The notes below the pieces were generated by a model. The model was not told the origin of the DNA. It saw nothing but the letters and a program-made list of their open reading frames with translations, and searched no databases. A program made the position numbers and the translations under genes. A DNA stretch of 64,000 nt from Gremmenia infestans. Lineage: Eukaryota > Ascomycota > Leotiomycetes > Helotiales > Hamatocanthoscyphaceae. Of the stretch, positions 11,428 through 22,952 are shown in pieces; the first letter of the stretch is position 1; each line of letters begins with the position of its first letter. The DNA lies in assembly GCA_032629725.1 (NCBI GenBank), contig JAFEVB010000015.1, forward strand, positions 1,116,001 through 1,180,000, in the 5' to 3' direction.

Positions 11428-12199
11428 GTTCTGAACATTTCAGTCACTCGAGGCTATTATCACCTCAAGGTCTCGGTGGGTAAAACCGAGGGGGGGGGGA
11501 TTGCCTCCGAGTACCTTCGAGTGGCATCCAGCGATACCATTACTAAAGTCTCCATTGATTTACATTGAAGCAGGGCTTGTTAAACTCCTCAGCATTTCAG
11601 CGGATAAAATATGTATCGACGGAAATGATCAGCGATAAGGTGAGGGGATCGCCAAGGGCAGATTCGACATGTTCGCAGCTGGCTGCGGATATTAAATTGC
11701 ACAGCTTGTATTTCAAGAGTTCCCATACATTGATACATCCATCTTGTACTCCGGATATCTATCATCGGATGGCGCTCAGCGGTAGAAGCTTGCCGAGGGA
11801 CCGCTCATCCTTGCGTTGAAGCAAACCATCTGATAAGGGCTAGCACCATAAAGTATTTTGAAGATACAGAGTACAAGGATTCTCACCCTATAAGAAAAAT
11901 GTCCAGTTTTCTACGGTGAGTGGCTAATAAAAACATTTAGAAGTCGGGAATGTGTGGAGATTCGGCTCCTAATAGGTAGCACTTGAGGTTTAAATCTCTC
12001 AATCTAGCGCAACGTGAGACTAACAAAAGACCTCATCACGCAATTGGCAGGTATGGATGATGCTAAGTCATATGTATATGTACGCATGCTCAGCTAGGCT
12101 GAAGCTCATCTTCTTACCCTTCCTCAAAATCTCTCACCCTTCTTGACATTTGAAGTTACTCAAAAAGACCTTTAGCAAAACTTGTCTGCAACAACCACA
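11428..12199. other. Intergenic region, no gene seen
   Basis: No supported coding sequence. The last 80 bases are CT-rich (TTCTTACCCTTCCTC and CTCACCCTTCTT), a usual arrangement just upstream of highly expressed fungal genes, here the superoxide dismutase. Confidence 0.4.
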
Positions 12200-12905
12200 A
12201 TGGCTTCAGCAAAGTACTCCCTCCCTCCTCTTCCGTATGCATACGACGTAAGCTCTTCCACGGCATGTTAAGAATCAGAAGTACTAACTTCTCCCCCAGG
12301 CCCTAGAGCCGAGCATCTCAGCTCAAATCATGACACTGCACCACACCAAGCACCACCAAACCTACATCAACAACCTCAACGCAACCCTCGCCTCGCAAGC
12401 CACCGCCACATCCAAGCAGGACATCGTCGCATCTTTGCACCTGCAAAACGCGCTGAACTTCAACGCAGGCGGCCACATCAACCACACTCTCTTCTGGGAG
12501 AACCTCGTCCCTGCATCCTCCCCCAACGCCCAGCCCACCGCCGCGCCAAAGCTCGCAGCAGCGCTCACGGCGCGCTTCGGGTCCCTAGAGAAGTTCCAGG
12601 ACAAGTTCACTGCTGTGCTGCTAGGCCTCAAGGGCAGTGGGTGGGGATGGCTGGTGCAGGATTCTGAGACGGGGAACTTGGAGCTTACGACGAGCAGGGA
12701 TCAGGATATTGTGCCGGTGGGCAAGAAGCCGATTCTGGGGGTGGACTTTTGGGAACATGCGTATTATTTGCAGTATTTGAATGATAAGGCATCGTATGCG
12801 AAGGGGATTTGGAAGATTACTAATTGGAAGGTGCTTGAGGCAAGGTATGAGAGTGGGTATGAACGTGTTTTTGGGCCGTTGGCGGGGTTGAGAAGTAGTA
12901 TTTGA
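12200..12905 (+). CDS. Manganese superoxide dismutase without mitochondrial presequence
   Basis: Two exons (12200-12247, 12300-12905; 52-nt intron) give 217 residues. The enzyme converts superoxide to oxygen and hydrogen peroxide. The sequence begins almost directly with the conserved YSLPPLPYAYDALEP segment, so it lacks the 20-30 residue transit peptide of mitochondrial MnSOD and is predicted to be cytosolic. Metal ligands line up as His30, His78, Asp165 and His169 (the last two in the DFWEHAYYLQY motif). Tyr38 and Gln151 occupy second-sphere positions typical of the Mn rather than Fe type. Length and ligand spacing are normal for the family. Family assignment is firm; the metal and location are inferred. 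Confidence 0.93.
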
Positions 12906-14043
12906 GGGACGTACCTTGTGGAGTACCTTGATGGGCCGGTTGTGAGGGGTGGATGGTGCGTGGAAGTTACGATAGAAGAAAGTTTATGCAAATTCAGTTG
13001 ATACAGCAAGAAATTACAGACTTGATTGGAGTATGTGATGCTGGCTTACTTGAGACTTCTTACAGTTCCATTGCTGTTAAGATGCGCAAAGCACCGCAAA
13101 CTTGCTCGTCCTTACACCTGACTTTCAGATATCATTTGGACTTGCAGATATACCTAATGCTTCTCTCTCTCCCTCCCATACTCCCTTTCTCTGTCCATTT
13201 TATTTCAAAGTACAGTACATTACACATATGATTCTTACCCCCATAGAAACACGTGCACTTGCTTGTTGTCTTCATGACCACTTGTCCGTCCCGTTATGGG
13301 AGGAGTAACCAAGCCCACCAGGAGCGGGCTCACGGAAGGAGGCAATGCAAGGTCGTCCCGGCATTCGTCCAGCCCTCAAGCCAAGCCATAAGACTATAAG
13401 AGCAACGGGCACCAGAAAAATCTACCGCTCTCGCTTTTTGCTCCTAAGACATTACAAACAACAAAAACAGCCAAGCTAAGAGTTGCAGCACCTCTTGGAC
13501 ATATATCTCACTCCTCCCCCGGCGTTAAACACTTGATGAAGGCATTATTACTCCGTAACGAGGTGTGAGATAAGTGAGATGAAGCATATGGGATGATGCT
13601 TTTTAACGTTCTCTCCAGGTATAAAGTAGTGGAAAAATAGTGGCGCTTGTGGCGGAGAGAAACGAGGTTTAGAATAATGATTCTGCCTTTTTTTAATCCA
13701 CAGAGAGCTCGGTATCTATACCTATATACCTAGGTACCTACCTTAGGTACGAGTTTTAGGTAGAAACAAACGAGTTTTAGTCAATTCCATTTTGCGTTCC
13801 TGGATTTAGATCACGTGCATAGCCTTGGCCCACGTCAAGCGCGCGGAAGCGACGATGCGATGTCAAGGTCTCTCAGTCTAAACCTCAAGCATACAAATGC
13901 AATTTGTGCCTTGGCTTGGACAACAAGCACCAGTGACGACAATTTCTATTGTAGACGTATAAAACACAACAGTAAGCAAACATCGTAAGTCCTGACATTC
14001 TTCACTCCACGACTTTGATTCCTCTTTCTCTTCTTCATTCGCC
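12906..14043. other. Intergenic region with CCTAGGTACC-type palindromes
   Basis: No gene is supported. At about 13718-13765 there is a cluster of overlapping near-palindromic TACCTAGGTA / CCTTAGGTAC motifs followed by a repeated GAGTTTTAGGTAG / GAGTTTTAGTC element. Such TACCTAGGTA words are common in fungal intergenic DNA; their role is not known. A TATAAAA lies at about 13959, some 85 bases upstream of the phosphatase start. Confidence 0.4.
13958..13966 (+). promoter_or_regulatory. TATA-like element of the acid phosphatase gene
   Basis: GTATAAAAC lies about 80 bases upstream of the start codon at 14044, a plausible distance for a fungal TATA box with a short leader. It was found by eye only, and the transcription start is unknown. 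Confidence 0.35.
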
Positions 14044-15455
14044 ATGTATCCAGCGTTCCCACTCCTCTCTATTGCCCTCTGTGCAACAGGAGTTCTCTCC
14101 CACACTCCAAATTCGTACAACTTTGATCCTCTGCATCATCTGGCTGGCACTGCGCCGCCGTTTGACCCCCAAGACCCCCCGCTAGATCCTACTCCTCCGC
14201 AAGGCTGCAATGTCACTCGAGCCGCATACCTCGTGAGACACGCTGCCATCTATGCTAATGACTTTGACTACGAATCTTACATTGAACCCTTCGTCCAAAA
14301 GCTCTCGAATACCACTGTTGATTGGACGAAAGTCCCAGTTCTGTCCTTCCTTTCGTCGTGGAAGACTCCTATCACGGATGCCGAGCAGGAAATGTTGACA
14401 AGGGCGGGGAAGTTGGAAGCTACAAAACTGGGTGTAGATGTTGCACAGAGATACGGGAGTCTGCGGACGCCAAAGAAGATATGGACCTCGACTGCAGAGA
14501 GAACTGTCAAGTCGGCGAAGGCCTTCAACACTGGAATTGCGGATGATGGTTCGGACATTGAGGTGGTCGAGGTTTCCGAGGGTGAGGAAGAAGGGGCAAA
14601 CTCGTTGACTCCATACGAAAGCTGCCCGGCATATAGCGGGAGTGCCGGCAGCAAGCAGGCGACTGTAAGTAAAACCCCCCCTTGACAGATGGTCACATCT
14701 AACTGTTCCAGTCATATTTGAACGTATACACTAAGCCAGCTATCGGACGCTTTAATGCCGCCGCTCCAATCTTCAATTTCACTGCTACCGATGTGTACGC
14801 AATGTCTCTTCTCTGTGGTTATGAGACCGTTATTAGAGGTTCCTCCCCGTTCTGCAGTCTCGAACTCCTCACTCCTAACGAATGGCTCGGCTTCGAATAC
14901 ACAAATGACATCATGTACCATTACAACACTGGTTACGGTTCCCAAGCCAGCGGAGCTATAGGATTCCCCTGGGTTAACGCTACGTTTAACACCTTGGCGG
15001 CAACTCAGAACAATATGTCCAACGCCACCACAGACCAAGACCTCTACGTCTCTTTCACACACCGAGAACTACCCCCAACAGTCCTCGTAGCATTAGGTCT
15101 ATTCAACAACTCCGCCTTCTCAGGAGCAAATAACATTAACAGCACCATGCCCACGGATGCCATCAACCATCGCCGCGCCTGGAAATCCAGCAACATCCTA
15201 TCATTCCTCACCAACATCGCCATTGAGAAAATGGACTGCAACAGTTTCGGCTTCGATGCTGGGACCTACTACCGCGTTCTTGTGAATGATGCGCCGCAGA
15301 GCTTGAATGGGTGCTCGGATGGACCAGGGGAGAGTTGTAGGGATAGTGATATGAGTGATTGGTTGGATACGAGGGCGCAGGTTGTGGGGGAGTATGGGGC
15401 TGTTTGTATGCCGGATTATAAAAATAGTACTAATGTACTTGGTATTTATTCTTAG
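14044..15455 (+). CDS. Secreted histidine acid phosphatase (phytase-like)
   Basis: Two exons (14044-14664, 14712-15455; 47-nt intron) give 454 residues. A hydrophobic N-terminal signal peptide (about 1-19) predicts secretion. The catalytic motif is present as a variant: Arg65-His66 followed by AAIYAND instead of the usual RHGxRxP. A His-Arg-Glu at 324-326 sits where the family's proton-donor HD/HAE motif occurs. Many Asn-X-Ser/Thr sites and several C-terminal cysteines fit an extracellular glycoprotein. Histidine acid phosphatases hydrolyse phosphomonoesters such as phytate through a phosphohistidine. The substrate cannot be read from the sequence, and the altered motif leaves some doubt about full activity. 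Confidence 0.85.
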
Positions 15456-15857
15456 GATTCGGAAAGGGGTACTTTTAATGTATATATGAATCATGAGGTA
15501 ATCCAAAGCACGTTATATGTCAAGAGTTAGTTCACAGGCCGTTTAGAGTCCTTGATTGTGGGGCATGCTGTTAGAATAAGCGGGAGTTTATTATTCTTCT
15601 CGTAGGCTACCAGCGTTACTACCTTGTTGATAGATCGTAAACCTAGGCCTTACAAATTTAACAATTTTGCATGGTTAGTTCCGGAGTCTGCGTGATAAAA
15701 GAGCAGTCCGGCATCAACGAAAATAGCCGTCGTTTTACCGAAAAAGGGGGCTCAAATAATTTAATTCGGCAACCGAACCGAATAACATGAACCGAGGCCG
15801 AAGTGGAAACCTCCTCAAGTGCAAACAAAATTCAACCTTGAGTGCAAACAACCAGCA

Positions 15858-17705
15858 ATGATGAATGTACGCGTCTTGCGATCCTTCGGGGCGCAGAAAG
15901 TGTCATGTAGCATAACCAGACGTTGCTTTTCGTCAGAGTGCAGGAAGAAGCAAGCGGTCCCAAGTAGCAGAGGTACCCCTCCTGCAGCACCCCCACCAAA
16001 GACACCCAAGAAGCCGAGAAATGAGTCCATTGGCATGAAAAGAACATCAATGCCGCAACCCCCGGCTCAAGCACCCTCAAAGATTCATTGGGCCCTTTCC
16101 GATGTCTATGAACCTGGGGAAGTGATTCCCCGTTCCACGGGCCCTGACGACCGGACGAGTGATAGGGGCGTGCCGTTGTGGGGAGAATGGGGAGTGCCGT
16201 TGGAGATCAGGACTGCAGGACCCTCTATTTACTCGATGTGAGTTTTCCTGGTCGGACTATCACCGAATGGATGCTAATTATGACTCAAGGCCAAACTTCT
16301 GGTTGAGGTGATCAATGCTACTGTTGCACCCTGGTTTCACGTGACTGATTTCCTTCAGAGACAATTGTAGATGCACAAAATGTGTAAATCAGGATACGAT
16401 GCAAAGAGCACTCGATACATTCTCTGTTAGTGTTTAGCTGAACGTTAGACTTGGGATCCTTTCTAAATATCTGGGTAGATACCACAGGACATAATGCCGA
16501 GTGAAGTAGTCACTGAGGAAGCAGGACTGCGTATAAAGTGTAAGGTTGATTCATACGAACCACTCATCAATACTAAGATATTCAGGGAACAACGACGGTC
16601 ATACGAGCTTGTATCCTTGGGATTGGATTCTGAAACACAGAACCAAATCTGAAGCTCTTCTTGACAAAGAAGGCTTACCTGTCCCAAAAGACAAACCAGC
16701 TCCGTACGTTGAAGCGCCGCCCAAGTTGTTCAAAAACTGACAAAAGCAGACTTTTACACTGGGGCTCTGAAATTTCAGCCAACCCACCGATCGTTCAATA
16801 CGACGAGGTTATGGCTGATGACAAGGGTGTTGGTCAATGGACGGAGAAAATCGTAAGGGCTCACCAACCTCCACGAAAGCCACTCGCTGATCATGTCAGC
16901 GCCAATACGGATTCTGTTACGTAGACGGCTGTCCCATCGACCCCTCGAAGACCGAAGAGCTGCTCCAACGCATCGCCTTCATCCGCGTAACCCACTACGG
17001 CGGCTTCTACGACTTCACCTCCGATCTAACCATGAAAGACACCGCCTACACCACCCTGGCGCTCCCCGCGCATACCGACACGACATATTTCACCGACCCC
17101 GCCGGCTTGCAAATGTTCCACCTGCTCTCCCACACAGATGGCACAGGCGGGGCCTCGCTCCTCGTCGATGGCTTCCACGCCGCCGCAGAACTGAAGCAGC
17201 AAGACCCCCTCGCGCACTTCGCGCTCTCCCGTACGCCCATCACCTGGCACGCGTCCGGCAATGACGGCATAACCATCACGCCCTGTAAGAAATTCCCCGT
17301 GCTCAATTACGGCGATACTGCCGAGGGAGAGACTCCAGAATTGCAGCAAGTGCGCTGGAATAACGATGATAGGGGTGTCGTGGCTCTTGGAGAGATCGAC
17401 GGCATGGGAGCAGAGATGTGGTATAATGCAGCGCGGAAGTGGGACGAGACGCTGAGGAGGCCGGATATGGCGTACTGGGCTCAATTGGAGCCCGGGCGAG
17501 CGCTGATCTTCGATAATTGGAGGGTGCTGCATGGGAGGTCTAGTTTTACGGGGAAGAGGAGAATCTGTGGTGGTTATAGTAAGTCATGCTCTGCTGTTGA
17601 AACAAGGGTCGTGCTGATTTTTCCAAAGTCAATCGGGATGATTATGTTTCGAGATGGCGAAATACGAACTTTACGAGGGAGGAGGCTTTGAAGCAGATTC
17701 TTTGA
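15858..17705 (+). CDS. Trimethyllysine dioxygenase, mitochondrial (carnitine synthesis)
   Basis: Eight exons (15858-16237, 16290-16307, 16359-16425, 16479-16539, 16586-16703, 16750-16852, 16900-17578, 17629-17705) join in frame to 500 residues. The enzyme hydroxylates N6-trimethyllysine at carbon 3 using Fe(II), oxygen and 2-oxoglutarate, the first step of carnitine biosynthesis. The N terminus is Arg/Ser-rich and suits a mitochondrial presequence. The N-terminal Cys cluster WLRDNCRCTKC (131-141) is the zinc-binding part of the BBOX/TMLH family. Iron ligands are His307 and Asp309 (AHTDTTYF) and His460 (RVLHGRSSF), and the C-terminal YINRDDY motif is intact. The start is the first ATG of a tandem pair. 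Exon 2 is only 18 nt. The gene converges on the downstream oxidoreductase with about 130 bases between stops. Confidence 0.9.
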
Positions 17706-17836
17706 GGTGTGGGGTATTGAGTCTCAGCATATGGACAGGAAAGCATATTACTGATCAAAAGACAGTCATATAAATTACAGCATATATTTGTTAACTTTTA
17801 TGTCCAAACCTTTGTCCAATACCCTTCTTTATACAC

Positions 17837-19007
17837 TCAAGACGTCGAACTACCTAGCGACAACTTGACCGTCTTTTCACTCTTAGCACTTTCCTTGGCA
17901 GCTTCAATGATCCTCAACACATCACGCGCCTGACTAGCTTTGACAGGAACAGCAGACTCCCCAGCCCCTCCAATCGCCTTTGCAAACTCACTATAAAGCG
18001 TCGCATAAGTCAACGGCTCAATATTCTTCAGCACACTTCCCCTCGGCTTATCCCCTTCAAGCACCACCAACTCTCCTGAGCAGTCCTCACTCTCAACACC
18101 AAACCCTCCATCTCCAGGCTTCAATCCAGCCTTCAACTGATCTTCCTGGACATCCAAATGAAACTTCTTAAAGCTGCCCTTGGTGCCTCTGACCCAATAC
18201 CTCAACTGCTTAGTCTCCACACTCATCACCCCAGCCTTGGCGGTAACTAGCGGTCCACCATTCCCATATCTCAAAATAACAGTAAGACTATCGGGCTCCT
18301 CGGCCCCATCATTCCTCTGGTTCGCAAAAACAGCATTCACGCTCTCCGGCATCCCGAACAACACATAAGCCTGATCCAGCAAATGCGTGCCTAAATCATA
18401 AACCACGCCCCCCGCCTGCGCCATCCCCAAGGTGCCCTTCCACGTCTCCGGGCGCGCGGGCTTATATCTATCGAAATGCGACTCGAACTCGACGCATCGT
18501 CCAATGGTACCCTCATCCAATAGCTTCTTCACCGTCAAGAAATCGCTGTCCCAGCGCCGGTTCTGGTACACGCAGATCAACTTCCCGGTCTTGGCGGAGA
18601 TGTCTACTAGCTGCTGTGCTTCGGACGCGGTGGGCACGAAGGGCTTTTCTACTATTACGTGTTTGCCGGCTTCGAGGGCGGATTTCGAGAATGCGAAGTG
18701 TGTGTCGGGGGTGGTGGTTATGACGATGATGTCGAGGGAGGAGTCGGCAATGAGCTCGGGGGCTGAGTGGTAGATTTTGGCGGTGGGGTGGTCTTTGGAG
18801 GCGTCGTCGGTGGGTTTGGGGGTTCGTTGGACAATGGAGTGGAGGGTGAAGGAGGGGGTGACTTGGATTAGGGGGATGTGGAAGACTTTGGCCGACATGC
18901 TGTTGAATGGATGCGCGTCAGTTATTGAGTTCATGGGTAAGGGGTGGGAAGGAGGGAGGAACGTACCCATAGCCTATCACGCCTACGTTGTAGGTTTTTG
19001 CTGCCAT
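17837..19007 (-). CDS. Gfo/Idh/MocA-family NAD(P)-dependent oxidoreductase
   Basis: Exon 1 (18967-19007) encodes only the first Rossmann strand (VGVIGYG). A 67-nt intron (18900-18966) separates it from the rest (17837-18899), giving 367 residues. The split glycine codon completes GYGMSAKVFHIP, a hallmark of this branch. The lysine of the EKP motif (GKHVIVEKPF) and the GGVVYDLGTHLLDQA segment mark the catalytic and substrate domains. Enzymes of this family oxidise or reduce sugars, inositols or diols; the substrate is not determined. No targeting signal is visible, so it is probably cytosolic. It is intact, in contrast to the decayed family member at 10.1-11.4 kb. Confidence 0.88.
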
Positions 19008-20338
19008 TGTTGATGATTATTCTGCTTGGTCGTGGATGAGACGATGGAGAAGGGAGTGAAAAGAGAAATATAGATAGAGGGGAAGACAGGGAGAGAAAGA
19101 GCTTTGTGGTATGCTGCTTAAACAACTGTTGATTTTCCAACGAAGACTCGTACGAACGAAACGTGTTATGACGATGGTGGGGTAGCTATTAGAAGGTGGG
19201 ATGATTGATGCTTGGCTGGGAGAAGACCGACGGGAAGTGCCGTCAGACGCCGAACTAGAGAAACCCCCTTTCTGCTTGCCTCACTCATTTTAGCCTGTGG
19301 AGCACCAGGAGAGTGAAAGAAGGATGTTGTTACTCATACAAGTAAGAAACGAAATGGAAAAGGAGAGCATCACGTGTGTTCTACCAAGTACTCCAGTCGG
19401 CGACTCGCCGACGCCCTCGGTTCTCTTCGTCTTCTTTCATTCGTATCAGATGAAAAGCCTCATCTTGCTCTCCACGGAAGATCCACGCTGCTCGTATTCT
19501 AGAAACTTTTAGCTTGCAACCATCGAAGATCCGGTACTCCGTATAGTACTGTACTGTACAGTCATTTGTTTCATCATCTTACCAGGCATGGCACGGTGAA
19601 GATAGAGAACCTTGCGTCGACGTAACTGTAACCGGATCCAACCCGCGGCTTTAGCTCTCTGTGCACGTCCTGGACCTCTGATGAAGATGACTGGATTCGG
19701 TGAAGGGTTGCTAATGTTCTATGTTTGGAGACAGCAAAGTCTTCAAGTCAAGTCAAGGCTGTCGCTGTCTGTCGCTGTCTGTCTTAATACTTCGTAATAG
19801 TCGGCCATGTCATCCTTCTGAGCTTCCTCTGCTTATGACTACATGCTTGAACAACCCCGAGTCATGACCGGAAGAAGCGAAATAGTATTCGAGGTAGGCA
19901 GCGTCTGCCTGGCCATGTTTGATTAATCGCTCTAGGGACTTACTTCGGCTTGCACTGCCACCTCTAACCTTTCACGGCATCAAAGTCAAAATGGTCAGTG
20001 TGTTACACCCTTATAGGCCTACCTTGTCTTTTGATTGGCATCTATGAAACATCGGTCAACACTCTTTCAAATATTTTGCTGGCCCAGGTGCCCATTGATG
20101 CTCAAAGCAGGGACATCCATCCAGGATGATGGCTACAGCTTCATTCCACTCTTCGTCATTGCTTTCTTCCAGCTGTGCTTCTAACCAGAAAGTTATTTCA
20201 CTCTTCGTCTTAGTTCCGCGCTGAAGTCAAATCTGAACTGTACTTCAAGTAGTATGGTCCTCGTATCTTTTTCACTTGTTGTGCCAATGTTCCTTCTCCA
20301 AACGTCGATACGTGGCGTGTTTTCTTTGTAAAGTCATA
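19008..20338. other. Intergenic region, no gene seen
   Basis: Upstream DNA of two divergent genes. There is a short duplication of CTGTCGCTGT near 19758-19780 and GTACTGTACTGTACAG near 19546-19562. Open frames here are short and lack splice support or recognisable motifs. Confidence 0.4.
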
Positions 20339-22343
20339 ATGCTATTCTATCAGATTCTTCTATATGTCTTCATAACAGTAGCTGCGGGTTCAGCGAATAT
20401 CAGCCTCTCCCAATGCTCGGTATGCCAGCTTGAAAGTTGCCTCTTCCATATATTCTGACCATATGTAGATCGACTGTATCTCCACCGAGTTAGGGACATC
20501 CCCGCTGCTCCTCTCTAATATAAATTCGACTTGTAAGAACAGCACTCTACAAGCATCCATATTAGCATGTGTTTATGCAAATTGTAATTCCACCGAACAG
20601 TGGTGTAAGTGGCAGAATCTCCAAGTTCTTTGATGTGTTCTAACACAATCGACAGCGGCGACCATTGTACATAATCAGCTATGTGGGAGGGTGCGGATCG
20701 AAAGCAGAGTTTGGCCACTGGCCATTGCTGGCATAGTCTGCGTCTCCCTATCCCTCCTCGCTGTCGTCCTGCGATGCTGCTCTCGATACGCGGTGGCTTG
20801 GAAATTTGGATATGACGATTTGACTATTATTGTTGCGGCTGTATTTTTAATTGCACTTGTGGTGCTAGATCTGTACAGTACGTCAACTTTTTGGAATTGG
20901 CAGAGGAAAGCTTATCGCTTCCCAGATGGCTTCATTAATGGATTTGGGAGGCACTCTTGGAATATTGATCCCATAAAAGTTGCGCAGCTTCTAAAGGTAT
21001 AGGTCGATAGCTCCTACGCCATGGCGTTTTTCGAATAACAAGTATAACTGACGATTACTAGATTTTCTGGTTCGCGCAAAAATGTTATATAATAGTGATC
21101 ACACTGGTCAGAATCTCCATACTTCTCTTCTATGTAAGTCTTTTAGATTAGATATTCGACCCGAGTTCCAGTCACGTTTCTGACTTTCTAGTTGCGAATC
21201 TTTTCCGGATCCCGTTCTAAAGTAATAATCCTCACAACCATGGCAGCTGTTCTTCTGTCAGGTCTAGCTGTCATGTTTGCCTTGATATTTCAATGCACTC
21301 CCGTTTGTAGGTTCTGATTCCTCCACGCGATAACACGTTGATTGCTGATTCACTTCCTCTCTAGCTGGCGTATGGGACAAATCAATTGCCTCGAAATGCG
21401 TGAATCTCAATCTGCTTGCTTATACAGCCGGCGGCATTGCAATCGCTCTTGACGTGGTTATACTCATCCTACCAATACCGAAATGCATCGAATTGCATGT
21501 GAATATAAGGAAGAAGCTCGGCGTAAGCTTCATATTTGTTCTGGGCGGCGTGTAAGGCCCATCAACAATGTGGATTTGGACTTCGCTGATAATAAGACCC
21601 AGTGCTTGCACAACAGACATCATTCGTCTCATATACATCATAAACTTTGGAGATAGCTTTGATCAAACTTGCAAGTCCTTCCGAAAAGAATACTTGAAAT
21701 TCTCACATTCTCACCGCGAAATTTTGCAACAATTTGGATGTTTGCTAATTGTAGCTTAGGGAATAATGTGATACCCGCTATCTGGTCTGTCGTCGAAATT
21801 TGCATCGCAATAATCTGCGCTTGCCTCCCCTCCATATGCATCTTCATATGCCACTTATTCCCCTCTGCCTTTGGCGACAATAACACCACCTCAACAAATT
21901 CGTCCAGGCCATCCATATACCCGACCTCCATATCAATCCGTCGACTGCCGCCTAGTCGCCATTCAAAAAAACATAGATCTGTATACGAAAGACGCATCAT
22001 CCAAGACCCTGATTACTTCCTCTCAACATACAACGACGACCACCACTCAATACTCCAAGAGCCTGTATCGGCATTTGTAAAAGGGTGGATAGAGCCTTGG
22101 GGGCCCCGAGAAGCCCGAGAACGTAGCGCTAGTATACACGATAGTATCCTTTCCCCCGTCATGACGCTGGAGGGCTCGACGTTATCTGACGAAGAAACTT
22201 TCAGCACCTCTGGTACTGGCGGTATTGGCATCACACTGAATGATGTAAATGAGGGGTCGTGGCAGGGTTTGTCTCCTCGTCCCGAAACACCGTTTGTGGA
22301 TAGAAGGCTTGGGAGTTTTCCGTACAAGCGGCTGGGGCCTTGA
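20339..22343 (+). CDS. CFEM-domain seven-transmembrane receptor (PTH11-like)
   Basis: Eight exons (20339-20419, 20469-20604, 20656-20996, 21062-21133, 21192-21306, 21365-21551, 21597-21670, 21760-22343) keep frame to 529 residues. A signal peptide is followed by a CFEM-type cysteine module (QCSIDC, then STC, ACVYANC and QLC within about the first 95 residues). Seven hydrophobic helices follow, starting at VWPLAIAGIVCV and ending at IWSVVEICIAIICACLPSI, then a cytoplasmic Ser/Thr-rich tail. This is the architecture of fungal PTH11-like G-protein-coupled receptors, proposed surface sensors in host or substrate recognition. The seventh intron starts GCAAGT, a GC-AG intron; with it the exon junction restores the conserved TWNNVIPAIWS. 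The ligand is unknown. Confidence 0.85.
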
Positions 22344-22697
22344 TATCTGACGAGAGGGGTTTAGGCAAGGTAACCGTTAGACCGGATGGCTTGGAGCTCA
22401 GCTCAATACGAGAATAATGGCCCCCGGAAACCATTCTCCATGAATAAAGGTCTTTCCTTTTTCCAAAAGTTGGAGAGCCAGGACCCGGTACAACAAAAGG
22501 GATGCAGGAGTTGTACGGCTTTGAAAAGGGGGATATGTGTCCGGTGCATTATGCTGGAGCAAACCATGTTGCTCTCCAGCTCTGCCACGTACGACTGAAT
22601 CCTATATAGAATAGAATATTAGCCTCATAGCCTTAATGTCGATGGAGGGTATCGAGGAGTACTCACAATCCAAGAACACACACGCGCATACACAAAC

Positions 22698-22952
22698 TCA
22701 ATACTCCCCCACACTATGACCAAACATCCTCCTCCCCACCAAACTCCCCAATACACCACCTCCACCAATACCACCACCCGTATCCGCACCCGCACCGAAG
22801 AACCCCAAATAACAGGACCGGAGCAGAGTTACGAAGACACCGTAAGATATCGCGCAGAGAATGAACGTTGTGAGCGCGGAACGTATATCTCCAGATCTCA
22901 TATTACCGGTGGTGGTGGTGGTGGTATTACCCCTGAATTGCTTGCTTGCCAT
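22698..22952 (-). CDS. Small single-pass membrane protein
   Basis: An uninterrupted 84-codon frame starts in a strong context (GAAAAATGGC). It has a polar Thr-rich N terminus, one hydrophobic segment (about residues 28-46, TTFILCAISYGVFVTLL) and a glycine-rich tail. I do not recognise the family. The membrane segment, start context and long purine-rich leader upstream favour a real gene, but the length allows chance. Confidence 0.45.
   Translation of the reverse strand: MASKQFRGNTTTTTTGNMRSGDIRSALTTFILCAISYGVFVTLLRSCYLGFFGAGADTGGGIGGGGVLGSLVGRRMFGHSVGEY

Noticed and set aside
20881..20906. Possible 26-nt GT-AG intron in the CFEM receptor
   Set aside because: Too short for splicing, and the frame is open and consistent when the segment is kept as coding.
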